Both the position numbers and the translations under genes were made by a program. The notes beneath the pieces are model-generated. The model searched no databases. It saw only the letters and a list, made by a program, of their open reading frames with translations, and had not been told where the DNA came from. Shown here piece by piece: positions 24,658-33,975 of a stretch of 64,000 bases of DNA (position 1 is the first letter of the stretch; every line of letters starts with the position of its first letter). This stretch comes from Streptomyces toxytricini. Its GTDB lineage: Bacteria; Actinomycetota; Actinomycetes; Streptomycetales; Streptomycetaceae. The DNA is taken from contig NZ_BMTY01000023.1 of NCBI RefSeq assembly GCF_014649915.1, forward strand, positions 83,363 through 147,362. Reading direction: 5' to 3'.

Positions 24658-25769
24658 ACCGGATACCGCTCGTCGACCTCAAGGCCGCCCACGCCGAGGT
24701 CGCGGAGGAGGTCCGCGCCGGGTTCGACCGCGTCCTGGCCGACACCGCCTTCATCGGCGGCGACGAGGTCCGCGCCTTCGAGCGCGAGTACGCGGCCTTC
24801 GCCGGCGTCGGGCACTGCGTCGGCACCGCCAACGGCACCGACGCCCTGGAACTGGCCCTGCGGGCCGCCGGAGCGGGCGCCGGCGACGAGGTCGTCCTGC
24901 CCGCCAACACCTTCATCGCCACCGCCGGCGCCGTCGCCCGCATCGGCGCCAGGCCCGTCCTCGTCGACTGCCTGCCCGACACCCTGCTCATCGACCCGCA
25001 GGCCGCCCTGGACGCCGTCGGCGCCGCCACCCGCGCCGTCGTCCCCGTCCACCTGTACGGCCAGTGCGCGCCCGCCGCCGAGCTCGCCGCGCAGCTCCCG
25101 GCGCACGCCCGGATCGTCGAGGACGCCGCCCAGAGCCAGGGCGCCACCCGCGCCGGCCGCCCGCCCGGCCGGGGCACGATCGCCGCGACCAGCTTCTACC
25201 CCGGCAAGAACCTCGGCGCGTACGGCGACGCCGGCGCGGTCGTCACCGACGACGCGGACGCCGCCGACCTGGTGCGGGCCCTCGCCAACCACGGCGGCAC
25301 CGCCAAGTACCGGCACGACGTGGCCGGGTTCAACAGCCGCCTGGACGGCCTCCAGGCCGTCGTCCTGCGCGCGAAACTCACCCGGCTCGCCGCCGGGAAC
25401 GCGGCCCGCCGCACCGCCGCCGCACGCTACGACGCGCTCCTCGCCGACCTCGCGGAGTCCGGGCGGCTCACCCTGCCCGCCACCGCCGAGGGCAACGTCC
25501 ACGTCTGGCACCTGTACGTCGTCCGCGTCGCCGGAGCGGACCGCGACGCCGTCGTCGGGAAGCTGAACGCGGAGGGCATCGGCGCCGGCGTGCACTACCC
25601 GGCACCCGTCCACCTGACTCCCGCCTTCCGGCACCTGGGCCACGGCCCGGGGGACTTCCCGCACGCCGAGCGCGCCGCGGAGCGGATGCTCTCCCTTCCG
25701 CTCTTCCCGCAGATCACCGCCGCGCAACAGCAGCGGGTCGTGGACGCGCTCACCGACGCCCTGCGCTGA
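24654..25769 (+). CDS. DegT/DnrJ/EryC1-type sugar aminotransferase (second)
   Basis: A 371-residue PLP enzyme with a different sequence from the first paralogue: IPLVDLKAAHAEVAEEV, GTANGTDALELALRAAG, VEDAAQSQGA, and the PLP Lys in SFYPGKNLGAYGDAGAV. This branch contains WbpE/WlbC and QdtB/FdtB enzymes, which aminate C3. With the Gfo/Idh oxidoreductase and the WbpD-like acetyltransferase of the minus arm it could supply a 3-acetamido group. The ATG overlaps the upstream stop; GGGGA lies 11 bases before it. Confidence 0.87.
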   Translation: MNRIPLVDLKAAHAEVAEEVRAGFDRVLADTAFIGGDEVRAFEREYAAFAGVGHCVGTANGTDALELALRAAGAGAGDEVVLPANTFIATAGAVARIGARPVLVDCLPDTLLIDPQAALDAVGAATRAVVPVHLYGQCAPAAELAAQLPAHARIVEDAAQSQGATRAGRPPGRGTIAATSFYPGKNLGAYGDAGAVVTDDADAADLVRALANHGGTAKYRHDVAGFNSRLDGLQAVVLRAKLTRLAAGNAARRTAAARYDALLADLAESGRLTLPATAEGNVHVWHLYVVRVAGADRDAVVGKLNAEGIGAGVHYPAPVHLTPAFRHLGHGPGDFPHAERAAERMLSLPLFPQITAAQQQRVVDALTDALR

Positions 25770-25788
25770 CACCCCACAAGAGGTACAG

Positions 25789-28700
25789 ATGAAAGAACGG
25801 ACAAGGCTGCTGCGGTACGGCCTCTTCACCGTGGTGGCCGCCCTGCTGGCCACGGTCCTGCCCCCGTCCGCCGCGGCGGGGGCGGCCGACCCCTGCGGCC
25901 CCACCGCGAACGCCGTCGTGTGCGAGAACTCCAAGCCGGGCACGCCGATGCCCGACTGGTTCGCGCCCAGCGCCTACGGCGACATCAAGGGCTTCACCTC
26001 CCGGATGAGCGTCCAGGCGGGCGACACCGTGCAGTTCAAGGTGCAGTCGCCGACCCCGTACCGGGTGTCGGTGTACCGGCTGGGCCACTACGGCGGCGCC
26101 GGCGCCCGCCTGATGTCGACCGCGGCACAGGCCGCCCAGACGCACCCGGCGAACGTGGCCCCGGGCGGCAGCCCGGCGGCCTGCACCACCAAGCCCGCCA
26201 CCGGCCTCGTCGACTGCGGCAACTGGCCCGTCACCGCCACCTGGACGGTCCCGGCCGACGCCGTGTCGGGCCTGTACCTCGCCAACTTCGACCAAGCCGA
26301 CGGCAACGGCGTCATGCCCTACCCGTTCGTCGTCCGCAACGACGCGAGCCGCTCCGACATCGTCGTCCAGACCAGCGACCAGACCTGGCAGGCCTACAAC
26401 AACTACGGCGGCCAGGACCTCTACGACGGCGCCGGGCCCGCACCCGACGGGCGCGCCTACGAGGTCAGCTACAACCGGCCGATGGACATCGGCGGCGAGA
26501 ACGGCATCTACGGCTCCGAGTACCAGATGATCGCCTGGCTGGAGCGCAACGGCTACGACGTCAGCTACGTCTCCGGAATCGACATGTCGACCCGCGGAGC
26601 GACCCTGCTGCGCAACCACAAGGTGTTCCTGTCCTCCGGCCACGACGAGTACTGGACGCAGGAGCAGTTCACCAACGCCCTGGAAGCCCGGAAGGCGGGC
26701 GTCCACCAGACGTACTTCAGCGGGAACGAGATCTTCTGGAAGACCCGCCTCGCCCCCAGCATCGACGGCACCGGCACGCCCGACCGGACCCTCGTCTGCT
26801 ACAAGGAGACCAAGCTCTCCTTCCCGCAGCCGAACGGCATCCCCGACCCCAGCGGCATCTGGACGGGCACCTTCATGGACCCGGCGAGCGCCGCGAACGG
26901 CCGGCCCTACCAGCCGCAGAACCAGCTGACCGGTTCCCTGTTCAGCGTCAACGGCTACCGCGCCGACGCGATCACCGTCCCCGGCAGGTTCGCCAAGATG
27001 CGGATCTGGCGGGGCACGAGCGTCGCGGAGCTGGCCCCTTCCCAGACCGCCACCTTCCCGGCCGGCACCCTCGGCTACGAATGGGACAGCGACGTGGAGG
27101 ACGCGGCCCGCCCGCCCGGCCAGATCCAGCTCTCCTCCACCACCGTCGACATCGACGACGGCAAGCTCCGCCTCGACTACGGCAACACCTACGGCAACGG
27201 CACCGCCACCCACAGCCTGGTTGCCTTCCGCGACCCGGCCTCCCGCGCCCTCGTCTTCGGGACCGGAACCGTCCAGTGGTCATGGGGGCTGACCAACATG
27301 CCCACGCACAACCCCGACGACACCGTCGTCACCGCCGACAAGCGGATGCAGCAGGCCACCGTCAACGTCTTCGCCGACATGGGCGTCCAGCCCGGGTCCC
27401 TCCAGTCCGACCTCGTCCCGGCGACCGCCTCGGCGGACACGGCGGGACCGGCCGTCGCCGTCACCGCCCCGGCAGCCGGCGCGACCGTGCCCGCACTGCG
27501 GCCGGTCACCCTCACCGGCACCGCCACGGACAGCGGCGGCGGGGTCGTGGCCCGGGTCGAGGTCTCCACCGACGGCGGCACCACGTGGAAGGCCGCCGAC
27601 GGCGTCGCCTCGTGGAGCCACCAGTGGACCCCGACCACGCCCGGACCGGCCCAGATCAAGGTCCGCGCGGTGGACGACAGCGTCAACACCGGCCCCACCA
27701 GCACCGTCCAGCTCACCGTCGGGCCCCAGCAGTGCCCCTGCACCGTGTGGCCGGCGGCGGCCGTGCCGGGGACCGTCAACGCCGGGGACGGCAGCGCCGT
27801 CGAACTCGGCGTGAAGGTCCGCTCCTCCGTGCCCGGATCCATCACCGGCGTCCGCTTCTACAAGTCACCCGCCAACACCGGCACCCACACCGGCAGCCTG
27901 TGGTCCGCCGGCGGGCAGCGGCTCGCCACCGGCACGTTCACCAACGAGACGGCCTCCGGCTGGCAGCAGCTGAACTTCTCCTCCCCGGTCCCGATCAAAC
28001 CCGACACGACGTACATCGCCTCGTACTTCGCCCCCAACGGCGGCTACTCCTTCGACAACACCTTCGCCGGGGCCGCGGCGGGACTCGCCCCCCTGACCGC
28101 CCTGCGCAGCGGCACCGACGGCGGCAACGGCGTCTACCGCTACAGCTCCTCGGGGGGCTTCCCGAACAAGGCCGCCGCCGGAAGCAACTACTGGGTGGAC
28201 GCCGTCCTCGACACCTCGACCGCCAGCACGAACCCGCCCACCGTCACCGGCACCACCCCGCAGTCCGCGGCCACCGGCACCGCCATCACCACCGCGGTCA
28301 CCGCCACCTTCAGCACCGCCGTCGACTCCGAGGGCCTGGAGTTCACCGTCAAGGACGCAGGCGGCACGACCGTGCCCGGCAGCAAGGTCCTCGGCGCGGC
28401 CAACAGCGCCACCTTCACCCCCACCGGCGAACTCGCCCTCAACACCACCTACACGGTGTCGGTCAAGGCCACCGACCTGTGGGGCAACACCATGCCGCAA
28501 CCGGCCACCTGGACCTTCACCACCAGCCCCAGCCCGCCCCAGGTGAACTGCCCCTGCACCCTCTGGGGCAGCGGGACCACGCCCACCACCGCCAACGTCA
28601 CCGGCGACACCAACCCGGTCGAACTGGGCACCCGCTTCCAGTCCGCCGTGAACGGCCACGTCACCGGCGTCACCTTCTACAAGGGCCCGAGGAACACCGG

Positions 28701-29085
28701 CACCCACACCGGCAGCCTCTGGTCCGCGACCGGCCAACTCCTGGCCACCGGCACCTTCGGCAGCGAAACCCTCTCCGGCTGGCAGCAGATGACCTTCAGC
28801 ACCCCCGTCCCGATCACCGCGGGCACGACGTACGTGGTCTCCTACCACGCACCGAACGGCAACTACGCCGTGGACGGCGGCTACTTCGCCGCCTCCCACC
28901 GCTCCTACCCGCTCCTCGCCCCCGCCGACGGCAGCGGCGGCGCCAACGGCCTCTACAAGTACGGGGCCTCCAGCGCCTTCCCGACGAACACCTTCGGGTC
29001 CGTGAACTACTGGGTCGGCCCCGTCTTCACCACCGCCCCCCCGGCGGCCGCGCAGTCCGGCCCGACGGAGGTGACCGGCCCGTGA
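25789..29085 (+). CDS. Large secreted DMFase-beta-like protein with two DUF4082 domains
   Basis: A 1098-residue exported protein. Signal peptide about 1-32. Residues about 35-545 resemble the large-subunit C-terminal domain of N,N-dimethylformamidase-type proteins (SDIVVQTSDQTWQAYNNYGG, SSGHDEYWTQEQF, FSGNEIFWKTR). Next an Ig-like segment (about 550-645), DUF4082 domain 1 (about 646-805, CPCTVWPAAAVPG), a Big_5-type Ig domain (about 815-910), and DUF4082 domain 2 (about 920-1075, CPCTLWGSGTTPT). The two DUF4082 copies share THTGSLWSA and GWQQ blocks. Activity is unknown; a role in modifying or holding the exported glycan is inferred from its place in the operon. AGAGGT precedes the ATG. Confidence 0.8.
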   Translation: MKERTRLLRYGLFTVVAALLATVLPPSAAAGAADPCGPTANAVVCENSKPGTPMPDWFAPSAYGDIKGFTSRMSVQAGDTVQFKVQSPTPYRVSVYRLGHYGGAGARLMSTAAQAAQTHPANVAPGGSPAACTTKPATGLVDCGNWPVTATWTVPADAVSGLYLANFDQADGNGVMPYPFVVRNDASRSDIVVQTSDQTWQAYNNYGGQDLYDGAGPAPDGRAYEVSYNRPMDIGGENGIYGSEYQMIAWLERNGYDVSYVSGIDMSTRGATLLRNHKVFLSSGHDEYWTQEQFTNALEARKAGVHQTYFSGNEIFWKTRLAPSIDGTGTPDRTLVCYKETKLSFPQPNGIPDPSGIWTGTFMDPASAANGRPYQPQNQLTGSLFSVNGYRADAITVPGRFAKMRIWRGTSVAELAPSQTATFPAGTLGYEWDSDVEDAARPPGQIQLSSTTVDIDDGKLRLDYGNTYGNGTATHSLVAFRDPASRALVFGTGTVQWSWGLTNMPTHNPDDTVVTADKRMQQATVNVFADMGVQPGSLQSDLVPATASADTAGPAVAVTAPAAGATVPALRPVTLTGTATDSGGGVVARVEVSTDGGTTWKAADGVASWSHQWTPTTPGPAQIKVRAVDDSVNTGPTSTVQLTVGPQQCPCTVWPAAAVPGTVNAGDGSAVELGVKVRSSVPGSITGVRFYKSPANTGTHTGSLWSAGGQRLATGTFTNETASGWQQLNFSSPVPIKPDTTYIASYFAPNGGYSFDNTFAGAAAGLAPLTALRSGTDGGNGVYRYSSSGGFPNKAAAGSNYWVDAVLDTSTASTNPPTVTGTTPQSAATGTAITTAVTATFSTAVDSEGLEFTVKDAGGTTVPGSKVLGAANSATFTPTGELALNTTYTVSVKATDLWGNTMPQPATWTFTTSPSPPQVNCPCTLWGSGTTPTTANVTGDTNPVELGTRFQSAVNGHVTGVTFYKGPRNTGTHTGSLWSATGQLLATGTFGSETLSGWQQMTFSTPVPITAGTTYVVSYHAPNGNYAVDGGYFAASHRSYPLLAPADGSGGANGLYKYGASSAFPTNTFGSVNYWVGPVFTTAPPAAAQSGPTEVTGP

Positions 29086-30128
29086 GCACCGTCAGCGTCG
29101 TGATCCCCTGCCACAAGTACGGACACTTCCTCGCCGACTGCGTCAGGAGCGCCCTCGACGAACAGCCCGGCGTCGACGTCCGCGTCCTGATCATCGACGA
29201 CGCCTCGCCCGACGACTCCGCGGACGTCGCCCGCGCCCTGGCGGCCTCCGACCCGCGCATCGAGGTCCACGTCCACGAACGGAACAAGGGCCACATCGCC
29301 ACCTACAACGAAGGCCTCCTGGAATGGGCCGACGGCGACTACGTCGCCCTCCTGTCCGCCGACGACCGGCTCGTCCCCGGCGCCCTGGCCCGCGCCGCCG
29401 CCCTCCTCGACGCCCACCCGGAAGCCGGGTTCGCCTACGGGCGGCCACTGCGCTTCCGCCACGGCGGCCCGCTCCCGCACGCCCGGACCCGCAGCACCGG
29501 CACCGCCGTCTACCCCGGCCACTGGTGGCTGGAGCGGCGCTTCCGCGAGGGCACCGGCTGCATCACCTCCCCCGAGGTCGTCGTCCGCACCGCCCTCCAG
29601 CGCAAGGTCGGCGGCTACGACCCGCAGCTCCCGCACGCCGGCGACATCGAGATGTGGATGCGGCTCGCCGCCCACGCCGACGTCGGCTACGTCCGCGGCG
29701 CCGACCAGGCCTTCTACCGGGTCCACGGCACCAACATGTCCATCACCGACTTCGGCGGGCAGCTCGACGACCTCCGCCAGCGCCTGGTGGCCTTCGACTC
29801 CGTGCTCGCCAAGTGCGGGGACCTGCTCCCCGACAGGGACCGGCTGGCCGAGGCCGCACGCACCCGCCTCGCCCGGTACGCGCTGCGCCGCGCCTACCGG
29901 GCGTACGACCGGGGGCGCACCGCGGTCGTCCCGGTGGGCGAGTTGGAGGAGTTCGCGGCCGAGTGCCTGCCCGGCTACCGTGCGCTCCCCGAATACCGGG
30001 CCCTCCAGCGGCGGCGGCGCATCGGGGCGCGTGCCATGCCGTACCTCCAGCCGCTGGTGCTCTCGGCCGTCGCCGACCGGGGACGGGAGTGGCTGTGGTG
30101 GCAGTCGTGGAAGCGGCGGGGCATCTGA
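29082..30128 (+). CDS. Family 2 glycosyltransferase
   Basis: A 348-residue inverting GT-A enzyme: TVSVVIPCHKYGHFLADCVRSAL, LIIDDASPDDS, NKGHIATYNEGL and the acidic motif LLSADDRLVPG, with a later GDIEMWMRLA block near the catalytic base. No membrane segment. It would add one sugar to the lipid-linked repeat unit on the cytoplasmic side. The GTG start overlaps the upstream stop (GTGA) and has GGAGGT at 29068-29073. Last gene of the plus-strand operon. Confidence 0.87.
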   Translation: MSTVSVVIPCHKYGHFLADCVRSALDEQPGVDVRVLIIDDASPDDSADVARALAASDPRIEVHVHERNKGHIATYNEGLLEWADGDYVALLSADDRLVPGALARAAALLDAHPEAGFAYGRPLRFRHGGPLPHARTRSTGTAVYPGHWWLERRFREGTGCITSPEVVVRTALQRKVGGYDPQLPHAGDIEMWMRLAAHADVGYVRGADQAFYRVHGTNMSITDFGGQLDDLRQRLVAFDSVLAKCGDLLPDRDRLAEAARTRLARYALRRAYRAYDRGRTAVVPVGELEEFAAECLPGYRALPEYRALQRRRRIGARAMPYLQPLVLSAVADRGREWLWWQSWKRRGI

Positions 30129-30182
30129 TGCCCCACCGGCACCACCAGCCCCACCGGGATCACCGCCCTGCGCGGAGGTCCC

Positions 30183-30199
30183 GGCCCCCGTCGGGGGCC
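30183..30199. terminator. Short hairpin between convergent genes
   Basis: GGCCCCC (30183-30189) pairs with GGGGGCC (30193-30199) across a three-base loop. It lies between the ends of a plus-strand glycosyltransferase gene and a minus-strand Wzz-like gene and could end transcription from both sides. The stem is short. Confidence 0.4.
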
Positions 30200-30202
30200 C
30201 GC

Positions 30203-30868
30203 TCAGCCGACCGCCGCGGCCCCCGGCACCCGCTGGGCCTCCCCGGCCCGCCGCAGGCGGCGGGCCGGCAGCCGGTCCGCCCACAGCGCCGCCGACACGC
30301 CGGCCACCACGGCCAGCAGCGCCACCCCGGCCAGTCCCCGGCTCTTGGTGCCCCGCTGCTCCGCCGCGGCCGGCGGCACCAGCACGTCCACGCTCATCCG
30401 TGCCCCCGCCGGCACGCCCTCGCGGTCCTGCATCGCCGCCACACGCCGGCCGTACGCCTCGATCACCTTCCCGACCACCGCGTTCGCCACGGCCGGATCC
30501 CGGTGCTCGGCCTGCACCTGGAGCGAGGGGATCAGGTACCGCGGGGTGACGCTCGTCCCGCTGTTGCGCGGCATCAGCCGGTACCGCCCGGCCACGCCCG
30601 CCGCCCGGAGCTCCTGCCGGCCCGCCGCCGACTCCAGCTGCTGCACCGCGGCGTAGGAGACCGCAGCCAGCGGCGGCTGGAGGTTCGTCAACTGGTTCGG
30701 GTGCCGGCCCGTCACCGGCGGCTTCAGCACCACGATCGCCGAACTCACGTGGACCGGCTCCGGCCGCAGCACCGGCACGGCCCCCGCCGCGGCGAGCACC
30801 GCCACCGCCAGCAGCACGTACCAGCGCCGACGCAGCACACGGGCCAACTCGCCTGGGGACACGGGCAT
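30203..30868 (-). CDS. Wzz-like chain-length protein without kinase domain
   Basis: A 221-residue inner-membrane protein with the polysaccharide co-polymerase layout: an N-terminal transmembrane helix (RRRWYVLLAVAVLAAAGAVPVL), an extracellular domain of about 140 residues, and a second helix (GLAGVALLAVVAGVSAALWA). There is no proline-rich PG_2-like loop and no BY-kinase domain. It shares the RRRWYV entry motif with the other two Wzz-like sequences of the locus. It probably tunes polymer length with the Wzy partner. The ATG is preceded by GGACGGAAGG. It is divergent from the Wzz-Wzy fusion gene with only 74 bases between. Confidence 0.75.
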   Translation of the reverse strand: MPVSPGELARVLRRRWYVLLAVAVLAAAGAVPVLRPEPVHVSSAIVVLKPPVTGRHPNQLTNLQPPLAAVSYAAVQQLESAAGRQELRAAGVAGRYRLMPRNSGTSVTPRYLIPSLQVQAEHRDPAVANAVVGKVIEAYGRRVAAMQDREGVPAGARMSVDVLVPPAAAEQRGTKSRGLAGVALLAVVAGVSAALWADRLPARRLRRAGEAQRVPGAAAVG

Positions 30869-30942
30869 TCCTTCCGTCCCGCACGATCCTCGCAGCCCCC
30901 GGCGCGCCCCGCCATCGGATCCGGCACCTTGCGGGGGCGGAC

Positions 30943-33036
30943 GTGAACATGAGGGAAATGGGCGGGGTGCTGCGCCGCCGCTGGTACGTGATGGCCTCCC
31001 TGACCCTCCTCGGCCTGCTCGCCGGCTTCCACCTGCACCGCTCCGTGCCCGTGGAGTACGAGTCGCAGAGCTCGATCGCCCTGCTCGACTCCACGGAGGT
31101 CGCCCAGCTCGCCCCGGCCTTCGGCAACCCCCTCTCCAACGCCGGGGGTTCGCTCGTCGTCACCGCGGACGTCCTGATCCGCACCCTGTCGGGAGCGGAC
31201 GCGGCACGCGCCCTCCAAGGACTCGGCGTGACCGACCCGTACACGGTCGGCTTCGCCGCCAACGCCTCCGGCCCGATGCTCACCCTGTCGGTCACCGGCA
31301 CCGACCGCGCCGAGGTCCTGGAGGAGACCAACACCCTCACCGCCTTCGCGGGGGAGCAGCTGACCGCCCTCCAGGCCGCCGCGGGCGTCCAGCCCGGCCA
31401 CTTCGTGCAGACCGCGCCCGTGGTCCTGCCGCAGACGCCGGTGCCGCTCCTCAAGAGCCGCCACCAGCAGGTGCTCGCCGTGGTGATCGCCGGCACGGCA
31501 GCCGGATTCACCCTCTCCTTCGCCGTGGAGAGCGTCCTCACCGCCCGCCGCCGCAGGTGCGCCGCCGCCGAACCCGCCGAGGGCGCCCCCGCAGCGCCCG
31601 GCCCCGAGCCGCGTGCGGGCCGGACGGCCGTACGCGCCGGCCACAGCCGCCCGCGGCGCCACCGCGGAAGCCGCCCCGACGCCACCGCGCTCCTCAGCGG
31701 CTACCTCGCCCTCGCCTTCTTCATCCCCTCCAACCTCACCCTGCCGGGCCTCGGCGGCGTCGGCACCCCCGCCAACGCGTACGCCCTGCTCTGCCTGTTC
31801 TGGTACCTGGCGGGCTGGCTGACCGGCCGCATCCGCCCCCCGGCCGCGATCCGGCCGCCCCGCACGGTCATGCTGCTGCTGGCGCTCGCCGTCCTCGGCT
31901 CCTACCTGGCCAACGCCACCCGCGGCAGCTCCCAGAAGGAGGTCCTCGGCGCCGACCGCGGCCTCATCGGCCTGCTCGTATGGGTCTCCCTCGTCGTCCT
32001 GGCGACCGCCGGCATCCACGACCGGTCCCGGCTGGACGTCCTCATGCGCCGCATGGTCGTCATGGGCGCGGCCGTCGCCGCCATCGGCTTCCACGACTTC
32101 TTCACCGCCACCAACATCGCGGACGGCATCACCCTCCCCGGCCTCCAGTCCAGCGTGCCGCAGATCGCCACCCTCGACCGCGGCTCCTTCACCCGGCCCC
32201 GCTCCACCACCGCCCAGCCCCTCGAATTCGGCGGAATGCTCGCACTCCTGCTGCCGTTCGCCGTGCAGCAGGCCCTCGACCCGGCCCGCCGCACCCTCGC
32301 CCGCTGGCGGCGCTGGGCCCCCGTCGCCCTCATGGGCGGCGCCCTGCCGCTCACCGTCTCCCGCACGTCGATCATCGGCGCCCTGCTGGTCGTCCTGGTG
32401 ATGGTGCCGCGCTGGAAACCGGAGCGCCGGTGGGCCGCGATCGGGCTGCTGTGCGGAGCGGTCGCCGCGTTCAAGGTGGTGATCCCGGGGCTGATCGGCA
32501 CCATCACCGCCCTGTTCGCCTCGTTCCTGTCGAACGGGGACAGCAGCACCCAGGCGCGCACCGTCAAGTACGGGGCGATCGTCCCCTACCTGCAGGAACG
32601 CCCCCTGTTCGGCCGCGGTTTCGGCACGTTCACCCCGGACCTGTACTTCTTCACCGACAACCAGTACATGCTCACCCTCGCCGAAATGGGCCTGGTCGGA
32701 CTGGCCGCACTGCTGCTGCTCTTCCTCACCGGCATCCACCAGGGTGGCGCGATCCGCCGCCTGGCCCGCACCGAGAACGACCGCGAGCTGGGCCAGGCGT
32801 TCTTCGCGTCCGCCGTGGTCGCGCTCGTCATCAGCGCCACGTTCGACAGCCTCAGCTTCCCCATGTTCGCCGGGATGTTCTTCCTCACGCTCGCCGCCGG
32901 CGGCAGCCACCTCGGCTTCCTCCGGCGCGCGGCGCCGCAGCACCCCACCGTGGAGTCCCCATGCCCTCACACCGGCCCCTGCCCGCCCACCGCCTCCTGC
33001 CCGCACCGGGCCCCGGCCCGCGTACCGGTCCCGTAG
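30943..33036 (+). CDS. Wzz-Wzy fusion: co-polymerase plus O-antigen polymerase/ligase
   Basis: A 697-residue membrane protein joining two functions normally on separate chains. Residues 1-200 are Wzz-like: RRRWYVMASLTLLGLLAG as first helix, an extracellular domain starting YESQSSIALLDS, and a second helix at about 177-199. A basic, Pro/Ala-rich linker (about 203-245) leads to a Wzy/O-antigen ligase-like region (about 246-660) with ten or so helices, the large outer loop (NATRGSSQKEV, TRPRSTTAQPLEFGGML) and the family block RPLFGRGFGTFTPD. It is a single intact frame. Starts are GTG 30943 or ATG 30949. The 3' end overlaps the next gene by 76 bases, giving a Cys/Pro-rich tail. Confidence 0.82.
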   Translation: MNMREMGGVLRRRWYVMASLTLLGLLAGFHLHRSVPVEYESQSSIALLDSTEVAQLAPAFGNPLSNAGGSLVVTADVLIRTLSGADAARALQGLGVTDPYTVGFAANASGPMLTLSVTGTDRAEVLEETNTLTAFAGEQLTALQAAAGVQPGHFVQTAPVVLPQTPVPLLKSRHQQVLAVVIAGTAAGFTLSFAVESVLTARRRRCAAAEPAEGAPAAPGPEPRAGRTAVRAGHSRPRRHRGSRPDATALLSGYLALAFFIPSNLTLPGLGGVGTPANAYALLCLFWYLAGWLTGRIRPPAAIRPPRTVMLLLALAVLGSYLANATRGSSQKEVLGADRGLIGLLVWVSLVVLATAGIHDRSRLDVLMRRMVVMGAAVAAIGFHDFFTATNIADGITLPGLQSSVPQIATLDRGSFTRPRSTTAQPLEFGGMLALLLPFAVQQALDPARRTLARWRRWAPVALMGGALPLTVSRTSIIGALLVVLVMVPRWKPERRWAAIGLLCGAVAAFKVVIPGLIGTITALFASFLSNGDSSTQARTVKYGAIVPYLQERPLFGRGFGTFTPDLYFFTDNQYMLTLAEMGLVGLAALLLLFLTGIHQGGAIRRLARTENDRELGQAFFASAVVALVISATFDSLSFPMFAGMFFLTLAAGGSHLGFLRRAAPQHPTVESPCPHTGPCPPTASCPHRAPARVPVP

Positions 33037-33950
33037 CCGTCGTCGCCGTCACCTGGAACAGCGCCGCCGTCCTGCCCGGGTTCCTGGCCTCGCTGCCCGA
33101 GGGGATGGCCGGCACCGACTGGCGGCTCGTCGTCGCCGACAACGCCTCCGCCGACGGCACCCCCGACCTGCTCCGCCGCCTCGCCCCGGACGCGACCCTC
33201 GTGCGGACCGGCCGCAACGCCGGCTACGCGGCCGGCGTCAACGCCGCCCTCACGGCCGCCGCGGCCTGGGACGACGGCCCCCGCGCCGCCCTCGTCTGCA
33301 ACCCCGACACCCGGATCCTGCCCGGCTGCGCCCGCCTCCTCGTCGACGCCCTCGACGCACCCCTGTCCGGCGGCCGCCGCGTCGGCATCACCGTCCCCCT
33401 GCTCCACGACCCGGGCGGCACCCTCCACCACTCGCTGCGCCGCGAACCGCAGGTCACGCGGGCGCTCGGCGAGGCCGTCATCGGCAACCGGCGCGCCGGG
33501 CGCTTCCCCCGGTGGAGCGAGCTCGTCACCGACCCGGCGGCCTACCGGCGGGCCACCGTCGCCGACTGGGCGACCGGGGCCCTCATGGCCGTCTCCCGGG
33601 ACTGCCTCGACGCCTGCGGGCCCTGGGACGAGACGTTCTTCCTGTACTCCGAGGAGACCGAGTTCTGCCTGCGCGCCCGCGACCTCGGCTTCGCCACCCG
33701 CCTCGAACCCGCGGCCACTGCCGTCCACCTCGGCGGCGACTCGCAGGTCTCCCCGCGCCTGTGGACCCTGCTCACCGTGAACCGGGTCCGCCTCTACGCC
33801 CGCCGACACGGAGCCGCGGCCACCGCCGCCTTCCGCGCCGCAGTCCTGCTCCGGGAGGCCTCCCGCGCCGCGCTCGGCCGGGAGGCGAGCCGGGCCGCCG
33901 CCCGCGCCCTCGCCGGCCGCGCCGACCGGCGGGCCGCACCGCGGCCGTGA
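32961..33950 (+). CDS. Family 2 glycosyltransferase (rhamnosyltransferase-like)
   Basis: A 329-residue GT-A enzyme: VAVVAVTWNSAAVLPGFLASL, VVADNASADGTPDLL, GRNAGYAAGVNAAL, the CNPDTRILPG acidic motif and ATGALMAVSRDCLDACG...FFLYSEETEFCLRARDLG, the arrangement of WbbL-type rhamnosyltransferases. The donor is not proven. The ATG at 32961 has GGAG nearby and lies inside the 3' end of the Wzz-Wzy gene; no later ATG or GTG would retain the first strand of the fold, so the 76-base overlap appears real. Confidence 0.85.
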   Translation: MPSHRPLPAHRLLPAPGPGPRTGPVAVVAVTWNSAAVLPGFLASLPEGMAGTDWRLVVADNASADGTPDLLRRLAPDATLVRTGRNAGYAAGVNAALTAAAAWDDGPRAALVCNPDTRILPGCARLLVDALDAPLSGGRRVGITVPLLHDPGGTLHHSLRREPQVTRALGEAVIGNRRAGRFPRWSELVTDPAAYRRATVADWATGALMAVSRDCLDACGPWDETFFLYSEETEFCLRARDLGFATRLEPAATAVHLGGDSQVSPRLWTLLTVNRVRLYARRHGAAATAAFRAAVLLREASRAALGREASRAAARALAGRADRRAAPRP

Positions 33951-33975
33951 CCCGCGGGACCGCCGCCGTCCCCGG

